Below the pieces are notes generated by a model, which had not been told where the DNA came from, searched no databases, and worked only from the letters and a program-made list of their open reading frames with translations. Positions 17,886-27,129 of a DNA stretch of 64,000 nucleotides are shown here, one piece after another. Every line of letters starts with the position of its first letter. The stretch's first letter is position 1. The position numbers and the translations under genes were made by a program. Source of the stretch: Verrucomicrobiota bacterium (GTDB taxonomy: Bacteria > Verrucomicrobiota > Verrucomicrobiia > Opitutales > Opitutaceae); contig JAEZGX010000025.1 of assembly GCA_023416735.1 (NCBI GenBank), positions 1 to 64,000 on the forward strand, in the 5' to 3' direction.

Positions 17886-19138
17886 GGCGAGAGGGAGACG
17901 AGGTTCAGGTCGAGCCCCGTGAGAAGTTGGAGGCGCAGGGCGGCATCGAGTGCTTCGAGCTGCGTGTCGAGGAGCGCGTCGACGGCATCGAGATAAGCGG
18001 TTTGAAGTTCGACGTAGGTGGCAAGCGGAACGGCGCCGAGGCGGTAGTGGCGATCGGCGAGCTCGGCGGCTTCGCGGAATTTTTTGACGGCGTCGGGTGA
18101 CCACCGCTGGATTTCCGCGAGCTTGGTGGAGAACTCCTGCGCGGCGGCGATGACCTCGCGTCCGGCATCGCGGGTGGCGACGAGCAGTGCGGCTTCGGCC
18201 TGGCGTCGGCGGGATTCCGCGGCGTCGATTTCGGCGCGGTTGCGCGAGGAGAAAGGGAGCGGAACGGAGACGCCGAGACCGATGGTGGTTTCGCGCTCGG
18301 AGGCGGACTCGCGTTCGAAGAACGGGCCGACGCTGACGGAAGGGCGTTGTTGGTGGCGGGCGAGGCGGAGGACGAAACCCTGTTGTTCGAGCTCGAGTTG
18401 TTTGGCTCGCAGCTCGAAGTGGTTTTCGTGGGCGGCGGCGAGGAGTTCGTCGAGCGGCGGAGCGGCGGTGAAGACGAGCTGAGGGGGGGCGGGTTCGATG
18501 GGCGCGAGCGGATTGGCGCCGCGGAGCTGGTTGAGTTCGACGAGCGCGGATTGGGTGGAAAGCGAGGCATCGGTCGCGCGCCGCTGGAGGGCGAGTTCCT
18601 GCGCTTCGATGACGCGGGTTTCGAGCAGCGGGGTGAGTCCGGCGGGATCGCGAGAGAGGAACGTTTCCTTCAAGGCGCGGAAGCGATCGGCGACTTCGTG
18701 AGCGGCGGCGGATTTTTCGCGTGAGGCGGCGAGGCCGAAGGCGAGCGTGCGGGCGCGAGAGAGCAGTGCGGCGCGGAAACGGTCGAGGCCGAGTTCGGCG
18801 AGGGCGACGTCGCGGTTCGCGATGGCCTTGCGGAGAGCGAGGCGGCCTGGCCACTCGAAGGTTTGCGTGAGTGAGACCGACCACGCGGTGCCTTCGCCGG
18901 CGAGCAGGCCGGCGGAGTCACGCACGCGTTTGCGACCGGCAGAGAGGGCGAGTTCGGGATTTTCGCGCGAGCCGGCGGCGCGGGAAGAGGCGCGAGCGGC
19001 GTCGAGTTCGGCTTCGTAGAAGCGAAGCTCGGGGTTGGTGGAAGCGATATCACGCACCAACGATTCGATCGACGCGGACGGATCGGCGGCGAAGACGGTG
19101 GTGGAAAGGAGGAGGAAAGAAGCGAGGCGTGCGTTCAT
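17882..19138 (-). CDS. TolC/CzcC-family outer-membrane efflux protein
   Basis: 418 residues with a signal peptide (about 1-17, TTVFAAD). Two long helical repeats of the outer_membrane_efflux type are visible (about 25-215 and 225-415), e.g. LDAARASSRAAGSRENPELALSA split across the first repeat and LGAVPLATYVELQTAYLDA in the second. It forms the outer-membrane channel for the RND pump encoded two genes downstream. Overlap with the next gene is 4 nt. Length is normal for CzcC proteins. Confidence 0.9.
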   Translation of the reverse strand: MNARLASFLLLSTTVFAADPSASIESLVRDIASTNPELRFYEAELDAARASSRAAGSRENPELALSAGRKRVRDSAGLLAGEGTAWSVSLTQTFEWPGRLALRKAIANRDVALAELGLDRFRAALLSRARTLAFGLAASREKSAAAHEVADRFRALKETFLSRDPAGLTPLLETRVIEAQELALQRRATDASLSTQSALVELNQLRGANPLAPIEPAPPQLVFTAAPPLDELLAAAHENHFELRAKQLELEQQGFVLRLARHQQRPSVSVGPFFERESASERETTIGLGVSVPLPFSSRNRAEIDAAESRRRQAEAALLVATRDAGREVIAAAQEFSTKLAEIQRWSPDAVKKFREAAELADRHYRLGAVPLATYVELQTAYLDAVDALLDTQLEALDAALRLQLLTGLDLNLVSLSP

Positions 19139-19252
19139 AACGGAGACAACGAAGGCAGCGGAAAGCTGCGGGTGGAGCGGCGGCGACGCGGGAGCGTCGG
19201 CAAAGACCGCGAGATTCGCGCAGCGAGGTGACCAGCGCTGCGGATGGAACCG

Positions 19253-19645
19253 TTAAGACGCGAACGAAGGCGCGCGCGCGGGAAGCGCGGCGCGAGCGAC
19301 AAACTGCCAGGTGCGGATCAACTCGGGCGGTGCGGCGGCGCGTTCGCTCAGCGAAAGCGGCGGGACATCGCGCAAGGAGAGTGAGAGGGGCGTGACGATG
19401 CAGATCAGGCAGACGCAGGCAGTCGCGGAAGCCGTAAGATCGATCTCGGAGGAGGCACGCTTGATCCAGCCGTTTTCGACGACCTCGCAGGTGTCGGACG
19501 ACTTCGCATCCGCGGAGGGCGCGTGGTGATCGTTGGCGCAGTGGAAAATTTCGTCGAAGCCGATGGCTTCAAAATCGCAGTGCGCAGTGGCGGGAACCCA
19601 GAGGGCGACCAGCAACAAGCAAGCGAGTTGACGAAGGCGACGCAC
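19253..19645 (-). CDS. Small Cys-rich exported protein heading the metal operon
   Basis: 130 residues from a GTG at 19645, giving MRRLRQLACLLLVALWVPATAHC, a signal peptide. The mature part is Cys/His-rich (HCANDHHAPSAD, CEVVENGW, ACVCLICIV) and the tail reads LIRTWQFVARAALPARAPSFAS. There is no in-frame ATG that keeps the signal peptide, and the GTG lies inside a dispersed CACGGAAAGGCACGAAAGG repeat. Small proteins of this style precede TolC/RND metal operons in related bacteria, to my recollection. It lies 114 bp upstream of the TolC-like gene. Function unknown; metal sensing or binding is inferred. Confidence 0.65.
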   Translation of the reverse strand: MRRLRQLACLLLVALWVPATAHCDFEAIGFDEIFHCANDHHAPSADAKSSDTCEVVENGWIKRASSEIDLTASATACVCLICIVTPLSLSLRDVPPLSLSERAAAPPELIRTWQFVARAALPARAPSFAS

Positions 19646-19662
19646 GGAAAGGCACGAAAGGG
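19641..19662. repeat. Dispersed CACGGA/CACGAA-type repeat at a start codon
   Basis: GCACGGAAAGGCACGAAAGG on the plus strand. Read on the minus strand it contains the GTG used as start of the Cys-rich small protein. Confidence 0.55.
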
Positions 19663-19819
19663 GCGGGCGAGGCGGAGTCAAGCGACGGCCGGGAGGGCGG
19701 GGCTGGTTGCGACCTAGGCCGAAGAAGGCGCAGAACCCTTCAAATTTGTAAGGTTCGGGAAAGAAAGCGGAAGGGACGGTGTGCGATAGTGGCGGCAACC
19801 AGAACCTCATCTCTTGCCT

Positions 19820-21352
19820 ATGAACTCTCAAAAGAACTCTCGCCTGCGGGCGGCATTGTTGGCGCTGACGCTCTTCGGGGTAGGTGGACTGGGCGGAATC
19901 GCCTGGTCGGCCACGACGGGGGCAAACGCGTCGGTCACCGTGAAAGTTGATGAAAAGCCCATCGCGTCGGATGGTTCGTCTCCCCTGGGCGCGAGCTATG
20001 CGCCGATCGTGAAGAAAGTGGCTCCGAGTGTCGTGAAGGTGCTCGTGGCCGAAAAGGCGAAGACTGTGCCGGCGGGGCAAGGGCATCCGTTTTTCGATCT
20101 GCCCGGATTCAGGGAATTTTTTGGTGACCAATATGGACAACAGTTCGGCGGCCGACGCGGCGGCGCGTTGCGGCAGCCGCCGGCGCAGGGCTTGGGCTCG
20201 GGTGTGATCGTCAGCGCGGACGGATATATTTTGACGAACAGCCATGTGGTGCGCGGAGCGGACACGATCAAAGTCTCGCTGAATGACGGACGCGAGTTGA
20301 CGGCGAAAGTGGTGGGCACGGATCCGGAGACGGATCTCGCGGTGATCAAGGTGGACGCGAACGACCTGCCCGCGATCACGTTTACGGACAGCGACAAGGT
20401 TGAAGTGGGCGACAAGGTGCTCGCGGTCGGAAATCCGTTTGGTATCGGCCAAACGGTTACGAGCGGGATGGTGAGCGGGCTGGGGCGCGCGACGCTGGGG
20501 CTCGACTATGAAGATTTCATCCAGACGGACGCGGCGATCAATCCGGGCAACTCGGGCGGAGCGCTCGTGGATGCGCAGGGGAGACTGATTGGGATCAACA
20601 CGGCGATCCTGAGTCGATCCGGCGGATTTCAGGGGATCGGTTTTGCGGTGCCGGCGAATCTCGCGCGCAGCGTGATGGAGCAGCTGGCGAAAAACGGGAA
20701 GGTGATCCGCGGCTACCTCGGCGTAAGCGTGCAGGATATCACGACGACGCTGGCGGAGCATTTTGAATTGAAGGAGCGCAAAGGCGCACTGGTGGCCGAA
20801 GTCGTGCCGGACAGCCCGGCGGACAAAGCGGGTCTGCAGAACGGCGACATCATCACCAAGTTCAATGGCAAGACGGTGAATGACTCGCGTCACCTGAAAC
20901 TCACGGTGGCGACGGTGGCGCCGGGCGAAAAAGTGAAGACGGAAGTGCTGCGCGACGGCGATGCGAAGACGATTGAAGTTACGATCACGAAGCGTCCGGG
21001 CGATCGCTCGCTGGCGCGGGACGATGGCTCGTTTGAGGCGGAAGATACGGGCACCTTGCGTGGCGTGGGTGTGTCGGATCTCGATCCGCAAGCCCGGCGC
21101 GAGTTTGGGGTGCCGCGGAATGTGCGCGGTGCGCTCGTGACGAGCGTGGAGCCGAATTCCGCCGCGGCGGCGGCGGGTTTGCAGCCGGGTGACGTGATCC
21201 AGGAGATCAATCGCCAGCCGGTGCGGAATGCGGACGACGCGATCCGGTTGACCGAGAATACGGACAGCAAGCAGACGCTCGTGCGGATCTGGAACCAGCG
21301 CGGAACGCGCTACCTGGTTGTGGACGAGTCTCAATCGGCCGACGGCGAATAA
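19820..21352 (+). CDS. HtrA/DegQ-family periplasmic serine protease
   Basis: 510 residues from the ATG at 19820 (a TTG six bases upstream is less likely). An N-terminal hydrophobic segment (about 10-32) exports or anchors it. The trypsin-like domain carries the triad His142 (TNSHVVRG), Asp172 (DPETDLAVIK) and Ser245 (NPGNSGGAL). Two PDZ domains follow (about 295-385 and 410-505; GYLGVSVQDI, GALVTSVEPNSAAAAAG). A Gly/Gln-rich LA loop lies at about 85-120. It degrades or refolds damaged envelope proteins. The two-component pair downstream could be an envelope-stress circuit controlling it. Confidence 0.94.
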   Translation: MNSQKNSRLRAALLALTLFGVGGLGGIAWSATTGANASVTVKVDEKPIASDGSSPLGASYAPIVKKVAPSVVKVLVAEKAKTVPAGQGHPFFDLPGFREFFGDQYGQQFGGRRGGALRQPPAQGLGSGVIVSADGYILTNSHVVRGADTIKVSLNDGRELTAKVVGTDPETDLAVIKVDANDLPAITFTDSDKVEVGDKVLAVGNPFGIGQTVTSGMVSGLGRATLGLDYEDFIQTDAAINPGNSGGALVDAQGRLIGINTAILSRSGGFQGIGFAVPANLARSVMEQLAKNGKVIRGYLGVSVQDITTTLAEHFELKERKGALVAEVVPDSPADKAGLQNGDIITKFNGKTVNDSRHLKLTVATVAPGEKVKTEVLRDGDAKTIEVTITKRPGDRSLARDDGSFEAEDTGTLRGVGVSDLDPQARREFGVPRNVRGALVTSVEPNSAAAAAGLQPGDVIQEINRQPVRNADDAIRLTENTDSKQTLVRIWNQRGTRYLVVDESQSADGE

Positions 21353-21388
21353 GAATTGTCAGCAGGGTTTGTGGTTTGTGCAGGGGTT

Positions 21389-21430
21389 GAGCTCCGGGTG
21401 TGGGAACGCCCGGAGCTCTTTGATTGTTTT
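21389..21430 (+). terminator. Intrinsic terminator
   Basis: 10-bp perfect stem GAGCTCCGGG / CCCGGAGCTC with a 10-nt loop, followed by TTTGATTGTTTTT, between the protease and the response regulator. It makes those two separate transcripts. Confidence 0.75.
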
Positions 21431-21487
21431 TGGTTGGGGTGGCGTTCATAGACGCCGCATAAACGCCGAACTGATTTCCTCACTCCC

Positions 21488-22165
21488 ATGCGTGTGCTCG
21501 TAGTCGAAGACGATGCGAAGATCGCGTCCTTTGTGGTGAAAGGACTGAAACAGGAAGGCTATGCCGTGGATCATGCGAGCGATGGCGATACGGGGCTGGC
21601 GCTGGCGAGCGCGACAGATTTCGACGCGGCGGTGGTGGATATCATGCTGCCGGGTTTGGACGGGTTGAGCCTGGTGCAGCGGCTGCGGGCGCAGCGGAGC
21701 GATGTGCCGGTGCTTTTTTTGAGCGCGCGCGCGACGGTGGAGGATCGCGTGAAAGGGTTGCAGGCGGGCGGGGACGATTATCTGACGAAACCCTTTGCGT
21801 TCGCGGAGCTGTCGGCGCGATTGCAGGCGTTGATCCGGCGGGCGACGCGGGCGCCTGAGGCGACGAAGGTGTCGGCGGGCGATGTCACGATGGATTTGGT
21901 GGCGCGGACCGTGACGGTGAGCGGGCGGCTGGTGGAGTTGCAGCCGCGGGAGTTTGCGTTGCTGGAGTATTTGTTGCGGCACGCGGGGCGGCCCGTGACG
22001 AAGGTGATGATCCTGGAGCACGTCTGGGACTACAGTTTCGATCCGCAGACGAATGTGGTGGATGTATTGATGTCGCGGTTACGCAGCAAAGTGGATCCGG
22101 AGAAGACGCGGATCGAGACCCTGCGGGGCGTGGGGTATGTGTTCAAGAAGGGAGCCCAGAGCTGA
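21488..22165 (+). CDS. OmpR/PhoB-family response regulator
   Basis: 225 residues: receiver domain (1-115) with acidic pocket EDD, phosphoacceptor Asp51 (VVDIMLPGLDG) and Lys101 (LTKPF), then a winged-helix domain (about 128-222; LQPREFALLEYLLRHAGRPV, VDVLMSRLRSKVD). It resembles CusR/QseB-type regulators that pair with HAMP kinases. The cognate kinase gene starts 33 bp downstream. The final codons overlap a direct repeat of the AGAGCCCAGAGC type. Targets are not evident; the neighbouring protease or the metal export block across the divergent region are candidates. Confidence 0.95.
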   Translation: MRVLVVEDDAKIASFVVKGLKQEGYAVDHASDGDTGLALASATDFDAAVVDIMLPGLDGLSLVQRLRAQRSDVPVLFLSARATVEDRVKGLQAGGDDYLTKPFAFAELSARLQALIRRATRAPEATKVSAGDVTMDLVARTVTVSGRLVELQPREFALLEYLLRHAGRPVTKVMILEHVWDYSFDPQTNVVDVLMSRLRSKVDPEKTRIETLRGVGYVFKKGAQS

Positions 22166-22198
22166 GAGCCCAAAGCTCGGAGAGTCCGAGAGGGAGCA

Positions 22199-23623
22199 AT
22201 GATGGAACGGAAGATGGGCAAACGAAGTTTCGATCCGCGGCGATCGCTGGCGGTGCGGTTGAGCTTGTGGTTTGCCGCGATGTTTACGGCGGGGTTTACG
22301 GCGATCTTTGGATTGTTGTATTGGACGCTCGGGCGGCAGATCGAAGCGCAGGAGGCGGAGGCGCTGCAGCTGCGACTGCAGCAATACGCGGACATCTATG
22401 CGGCCACGGGTTTGAACGGATTGCGTCAGCGGGTCGCGGAGGACAGCGCGTCGCCGCGGGTGCGGTCGTTGTTCATTCGTTTGATTGGTCCGCGAGGGGA
22501 TCCGATCTGGGGGCTGATTCCGCCGGGCTGGATCGAGGAGGACGCGCGAAGGATCGCGGTGCCGGATGGATGGGGCGGTTGGACGGAGCGGCGGACTTAC
22601 ACGGTGCGCGTGCCGAAGGATGAGCAGCAGGATCTCGCGGTGGCGGGGCAGGTTTTGCGGGGCGGGCTGTTGCTGCAGGTGGGGCGCAGCACGGACAGTC
22701 GGGCGGTGTTGCTGGCGCCGTTGCGGCAAACGTTTTTGTGGGTGGGAGGTGCGGTGGTCGTGGTCGGATTTGCGGCGGGCGTGGTGGCAGCGCGGCGGGC
22801 GACGCGGCCCTTGCGCGATGTGATCGAGACGGCGCAGCGGATCGTTGCGACTGGCGCGTTGGATGCGCGCGTGCCGGCGCCGCGGCGGGATGACGACGTG
22901 GCGGAGCTGGTGCGGGCGTTCAATACGGTGCTCGACAAGAATGCGGGCTTGTTGCGCGCGATGCGCGAGGCGTTGGACAACGTCGCGCATGATTTGAGAA
23001 CGCCGCTGACGCGGCTGCGCGGAACGGCGGAACTCGCGTTGCAGGCCGAGGGAGCGAAGGCGAAGGATGAGGCGCTGGCGGACAGCGTGGAGCAGGCGGA
23101 CGAGGTGTTGAGATTGTTGCGGGCGTTGATGGAAATCTCGGAAGCGGAAGCGGGGATGTTGAAACTGGAAAAAGCGGCCTGCGATCTTGGCGCGTTGGCG
23201 AGAGGGGCAACGGAGCTGTATGCCGAAGTGGCGGAAGCGAAGCCGGTGACGTTGAAGGTGGAAGGCGAGGCGGCGTTGCCCGTGCTGGGCGATGCGACGC
23301 GGCTGCGGCAGGCGATCGCAAATCTCGTGGATAACGCCGTGAAATATACACCGGCGGGCGGGTGCGTGACCGTGAAAGTCGCCCGCGAAGCGGACGAAGC
23401 CGTGGTGAGCGTGAGCGACACCGGGCCGGGGGTGCCGCTCGGGGAGCAGGCGCGAGTGTGGGAACGACTTTACCGCGGAGATTGGAGCCGATCCGAGCGC
23501 GGGCTGGGGCTCGGGTTATCGCTGGTGCGAGCCATTGTGGAAGCACATGGCGGACGCGTGGCGTCGCGCAATGCAGCGGAAGGCGGGGCTGTTTTTGAAA
23601 TGCGGCTGGGGCTGGCGGGCTAA
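22199..23623 (+). CDS. HAMP-domain sensor histidine kinase
   Basis: 474 residues: TM1 about 17-43, a periplasmic sensor of about 135 residues, TM2 about 179-198, HAMP, HisKA with phospho-His264 (NVAHDLRTPLTRLRG), and HATPase_c with N-box NLVDNAVKY, DTGPG and GLGLGLSLV. An AGGGAG element precedes the ATG pair at 22199/22202. It is the partner of the response regulator encoded just upstream. The periplasmic domain shows no His cluster, so a metal ligand is not supported by motif. Envelope state or metal stress are both possible inputs. Confidence 0.94.
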   Translation: MMERKMGKRSFDPRRSLAVRLSLWFAAMFTAGFTAIFGLLYWTLGRQIEAQEAEALQLRLQQYADIYAATGLNGLRQRVAEDSASPRVRSLFIRLIGPRGDPIWGLIPPGWIEEDARRIAVPDGWGGWTERRTYTVRVPKDEQQDLAVAGQVLRGGLLLQVGRSTDSRAVLLAPLRQTFLWVGGAVVVVGFAAGVVAARRATRPLRDVIETAQRIVATGALDARVPAPRRDDDVAELVRAFNTVLDKNAGLLRAMREALDNVAHDLRTPLTRLRGTAELALQAEGAKAKDEALADSVEQADEVLRLLRALMEISEAEAGMLKLEKAACDLGALARGATELYAEVAEAKPVTLKVEGEAALPVLGDATRLRQAIANLVDNAVKYTPAGGCVTVKVAREADEAVVSVSDTGPGVPLGEQARVWERLYRGDWSRSERGLGLGLSLVRAIVEAHGGRVASRNAAEGGAVFEMRLGLAG

Positions 23624-23665
23624 GTTGGATGCCTGCGAAGGGAGCGACGGGCGTGTCTGTGAGCG

Positions 23666-23890
23666 TCAACGCTTCCAGGCGGTTTCCTTGCCCTCGTCGT
23701 AGTGGCGAAAGGCGGAGCGGAGTCCGGTGAGGACCTCGGCGCCGGTTTCGAGGAGAGCTTGGAAACGGGGCTCGCGGACGCGCTCGATGTCGGTGTGAAG
23801 ATGATCGATCAAGTCGGTGAGCCGATGCTGGATGTTTTCGCTGTGCGTGCGGGGCTCGGCGGCTTGCTCCGAAGCGGGGTCTGTGTTCAT
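23666..23890 (-). CDS. Small helical protein, 74 aa
   Basis: Charged, helical, no signal peptide or membrane segment: HRLTDLIDHLHTDIERVREP followed by FQALLETGAEVLTGLRSAFRHY and a basic end. It does not look like a shadow translation: hydrophobic positions are spaced as in an amphipathic helix pair. I believe similar small proteins occur in other Opitutaceae, but name no family. It is convergent with the sensor kinase (42-bp gap). Confidence 0.65.
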   Translation of the reverse strand: MNTDPASEQAAEPRTHSENIQHRLTDLIDHLHTDIERVREPRFQALLETGAEVLTGLRSAFRHYDEGKETAWKR

Positions 23891-24158
23891 GGCTTCAATA
23901 CTATCGCATCCAGATTTTGGATGCGGTATCGAGGAAAGCCCGAAGTGCGAACGCCAACGGATCGGGCGAGGGCCTTAGGATACGAACCCGAACGGGGCCG
24001 GTAAAATTGCGCGCGAGCTAGGCGGCCGCGGCGGCGGAAGGACTGCGGTCGAACATTTGGCTCACCCGGTCGTGGAGACGGACCTGGGCGCGGGGGGAGG
24101 TTTCCCGTCGAACAACATGGTCGCGGGAAACGCCCGGGTGAAAGCGATCGCAGCGGGA

Positions 24159-25154
24159 TCAGGCGGCGTGCGGCAGCGAGCGGGATGACGTCGTTGAACC
24201 GTGGATACGATCGCGGTATTTGGTGGGCGCCTCGCCGGCGATCCGGCGGAACACGCGGTTGAACTGCGAGAGCGACTGGAAGCCGCAGGCGTAGGCCGCT
24301 TCGCTGATGCGCACGTGCGGGTTGAGGAGACGTTCCTTGACGGCCTCGATGCGGAGCCGGGCGAGGTAGTCGGTGAACGTGAGACCCGTGGCGCGCTTGA
24401 AGATCTTGCAGAAGTAGAAGCCGCTCATGTTTGCGGCGCGCGCGACCTCGTTGAGCGAAAGCTCCTCGGTGTAGTGTTCGGCCATGAACGCGCGCGCCTT
24501 GGTGATGGCGGGAAGTTCGGCGGCGGCTTCCTGGACCATGACCTGGTTGCTGAGCGAGGCGAGGTGCTGGGCGAAGACGCCGAGCAGGCGCACCATGGAG
24601 TCGTATTGTTTGCGCGGAACGACACGCGTCTGGAAGTAGGCGGCTTCGAGTTCCGCTTCGTCGAACGTGGCGCCGAGTTCGTTGAGCTGCCGGGTGGCCT
24701 TCTTGAAGCTGGCGCGGGTGGGCGGAGCGAGGAGAACCTGTCCGGTCTGGAGATGACCGATGACGGTTTCGCCGACGCGGACCGGTGCGGCGGACTCGGT
24801 GAGTCCGGCGAAGCACTGCGCGGTGACGGGTTCGGTGCTGGCCTGCGATTCCATGCACTGCTGCATGCGAAGGCAGGCGGCGCACGTCTTGTTGTTGGCG
24901 GCCATCAGCGCGCAAAATGGGTTGAGCTGCTTGGACTGATGGATGGGCGACTGGAAAGTGCCGACGGGGCGCAAGGCGAGCGGGAGGCCGGTGGTGGTTT
25001 CGTAGGCCTTGACGTAGTCGCGGAAGATTTCGGAGCGCTGGAGGTGCGAAACGACGCTGCGCTCGGACGGGATGGAATCCGCGGGAATCGCGATGCTGGC
25101 GGAGGGGAAGGAGGACGTGTGTTGCACGTTGCGAGAATACGGCACGCGGAGCAT
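24159..25154 (-). CDS. PocR-domain AraC-family transcriptional regulator
   Basis: 331 residues. The N-terminal PocR sensory domain (about 35-145) shows the conserved Cys pattern: Cys81, Cys91/Cys94 (CAAC), Cys100 and Cys114 (QCFAGL), and ends VIGHLQTGQVLL. The C-terminal AraC domain has two helix-turn-helix motifs (about 215-315; LSLNEVARAANMSGFYFCKI and ISEAAYACGFQSLSQFNRVF). PocR domains bind small ligands such as propanediol derivatives; the Cys set may also carry a metal or redox signal. It is divergent from the PAS kinase gene (235 bp between starts), a likely shared control region. The 268-bp gap downstream of its stop holds nothing recognised. Confidence 0.92.
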   Translation of the reverse strand: MLRVPYSRNVQHTSSFPSASIAIPADSIPSERSVVSHLQRSEIFRDYVKAYETTTGLPLALRPVGTFQSPIHQSKQLNPFCALMAANNKTCAACLRMQQCMESQASTEPVTAQCFAGLTESAAPVRVGETVIGHLQTGQVLLAPPTRASFKKATRQLNELGATFDEAELEAAYFQTRVVPRKQYDSMVRLLGVFAQHLASLSNQVMVQEAAAELPAITKARAFMAEHYTEELSLNEVARAANMSGFYFCKIFKRATGLTFTDYLARLRIEAVKERLLNPHVRISEAAYACGFQSLSQFNRVFRRIAGEAPTKYRDRIHGSTTSSRSLPHAA

Positions 25155-25389
25155 TCGGTGAATTGGTGCTCGGGCGGTATCCCACTAGGGATTTTTCTTA
25201 GTGGGCGCGACGCGGACAGGGGTGGATTTTACAAGTAGCGGGCTTGCAGAGGTAAGCGACAGCGGTGCTGACGATTTGGATACGTGCCGGCGAAATTCCG
25301 GAAACAATGAATGCGGGACAAAAACCAAGACGGAGGAAGACAGCCAAGCCGGGCTTGCGGGGGAAGCGGCGGTTTGTGCAGGGTGGTGT

Positions 25390-26628
25390 GTGGCCTCGAA
25401 TGACTACTCCACGCTCTCGCGCGAAGAATTGATTGCGGTGCTCGAACGAGTGGAGATCGAGCATGCGGCCTCGGAGAAAGAGTTGACCGAGACCGTCAAG
25501 GAGCTCCGCGACGTGAAGGCGGCGCTGGATGAGCATTCGATCGTGGCGATCACCGATGCGCGCGGGAAGATCACGTATGTGAACGAAAAGTTCTGCGCGA
25601 TTTCGAAGTATCGGCGCGATGAACTGCTGGGGCGGGATCATCGGGTCATCAACTCCGGCTTTCATTCGAAGGAGTTTTTCCACGATTTGTGGCAGACGAT
25701 TGGAAGCGGGCGGGTCTGGCAGGGAGAGATCAAAAATCGAGCGAAAGACGGGACGTATTATTGGGTGGATACGACGATTTTCCCGTTTTTGAACCCGAAC
25801 GGAAAGCCGGTGCAGTATGTGGCGATCCGGACGGACATCACGCAGCGGAAAGCGGACGAGGCGGAGCTGGAGCGGTTCGCGAGCGATCTGGCGGAGAAGA
25901 ACAAGGAACTGGAAGCGATCGTTTACACGGTGTCGCACGATCTGCGTTCGCCGTTGGTGAACGTTCAGGGATTTGGGAAGCAGTTGCAGCGCGCGTGCGA
26001 GAAGATCAAAGGCGCGATGACGCTTGCACAGGATGGGAAAGTGCCGGTCGAGGCGCTTCGGCAGCCGGTGGACGAAGCGATTCCGCAGGCGTTGCGCTTC
26101 ATCAATGCGGGCGTGAGCAAGATGGAGATGTTGTTGGCGGGCTTGCTGCGTTATTCACGGCTGGGACGGGTGACGCTGACGATCGTGCCGATCGACATGG
26201 ATGCGTTGCTGGCGGCGGCGGTGGCGGCGACGAAGTTTCAGCTGGATGAGGCGAAGGCGGAAGTCCGGTTGGAATCGCTGCCGCAATGTGCGGGCGACCA
26301 CGCCCAGGTGAGCCAGGTGTTTGCGAACCTGATCGACAATGCGGTGAAGTATCGCGATCCGTCGCGGTCGTTGCGGATTGTGGTGACGGGGAAGACCGAG
26401 CGCGGGCGTTCCATTTATTCGGTGGCGGATAACGGCATTGGAATTCCGGAGGCGCATCAGCCGAAGATCTTCGAGATTTTTCATCGTCTGGATCCGGAGG
26501 CGACGCAGGGAGAAGGACTGGGACTGACGATCGCGCAGCGTGTGCTCGAGCGGCAGCGCGGGAAAATCTGGGTGGAGAGCAAGGAAGGTGTCGGCTCGAC
26601 CTTTTATGTGTCGTTGCCGTCGAGTTGA
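25390..26628 (+). CDS. Cytosolic PAS-domain sensor histidine kinase
   Basis: 412 residues from a GTG at 25390 (MASNDYSTLSREELIAVLER); in-frame sequence upstream to 25201 does not look coding. A coiled coil (about 10-48) leads to one PAS domain (about 45-155; VAITDARGKITYVNEKF, GEIKNRAKDGTYYWVDTTI). HisKA has phospho-His183 (VSHDLRSPLVN), and HATPase_c has NLIDNAVKY, DNGIG and GEGLGLTI. No membrane segment is seen, so a soluble sensor. The single-domain regulator downstream (21 bp) is the probable partner, as in Rcp1-type pairs. Start codon is uncertain. Confidence 0.88.
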   Translation: MASNDYSTLSREELIAVLERVEIEHAASEKELTETVKELRDVKAALDEHSIVAITDARGKITYVNEKFCAISKYRRDELLGRDHRVINSGFHSKEFFHDLWQTIGSGRVWQGEIKNRAKDGTYYWVDTTIFPFLNPNGKPVQYVAIRTDITQRKADEAELERFASDLAEKNKELEAIVYTVSHDLRSPLVNVQGFGKQLQRACEKIKGAMTLAQDGKVPVEALRQPVDEAIPQALRFINAGVSKMEMLLAGLLRYSRLGRVTLTIVPIDMDALLAAAVAATKFQLDEAKAEVRLESLPQCAGDHAQVSQVFANLIDNAVKYRDPSRSLRIVVTGKTERGRSIYSVADNGIGIPEAHQPKIFEIFHRLDPEATQGEGLGLTIAQRVLERQRGKIWVESKEGVGSTFYVSLPSS

Positions 26629-26649
26629 GCGAAACGGAGGAAGCGGCGG

Positions 26650-27117
26650 ATGAATTACAGTCTACATGATCTCATGAAGAAAGAACCTGTTATCCTGATC
26701 GTCGAAGACGATGAAGGGCACGCGATCCTGATCCGGCAGAACCTCGAGGCGGCAGGATTGAGCAATCGCATCGAACATTTTCGCGACGGGCAGGCGGCGC
26801 TGGATTTTTTCTATAAACCCGAGAATCCGCGGACGGCGCAGGTGAATGAGACGTATTTGGTGCTCCTCGATATTCGGATGCCGAAGGTGGACGGGATCGA
26901 AGTGTTGCGTCGGTTGAAGTCGGATCCCGAGTTGCACAAGCTGCCGGTGATCATGCTGACCACGACGGACGACGTGCGGGAGGTGGAGCGGTGTCACCAG
27001 CTTGGATGCAATGTGTATATGCAGAAGCCGGTGGACTATGAGAAGTTCGCGGAAGCGATCAGGAGGTTGGGGCTGTTTGTGACGCTATTGTTGGTGCCGC
27101 CGGTGAAGAAAGTGTGA
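26650..27117 (+). CDS. Single-domain Rcp1-type response regulator
   Basis: 155 residues, receiver only. It has the long insert typical of Rcp1-like receivers (FFYKPENPRTAQVNETYLVL), phosphoacceptor Asp74 (LLDIRMPKVDG), TTTDD and the conserved Lys in YMQKPVD. A GGAGGA element 8 nt upstream supports the ATG at 26650. With no output domain it probably relays phosphate or binds a partner protein. It is encoded between the PAS kinase and the receiver-HisKA_3 gene, so cross-talk with the latter is plausible. Confidence 0.93.
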   Translation: MNYSLHDLMKKEPVILIVEDDEGHAILIRQNLEAAGLSNRIEHFRDGQAALDFFYKPENPRTAQVNETYLVLLDIRMPKVDGIEVLRRLKSDPELHKLPVIMLTTTDDVREVERCHQLGCNVYMQKPVDYEKFAEAIRRLGLFVTLLLVPPVKKV

Positions 27118-27129
27118 GGGAGATGGAGG

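Noticed and set aside
19646..21334. Minus-strand frame across the HtrA gene
   Set aside because: Arg/His-rich antisense product. Only its distal part (19253-19645) is a plausible gene, and that was annotated with its own GTG start.
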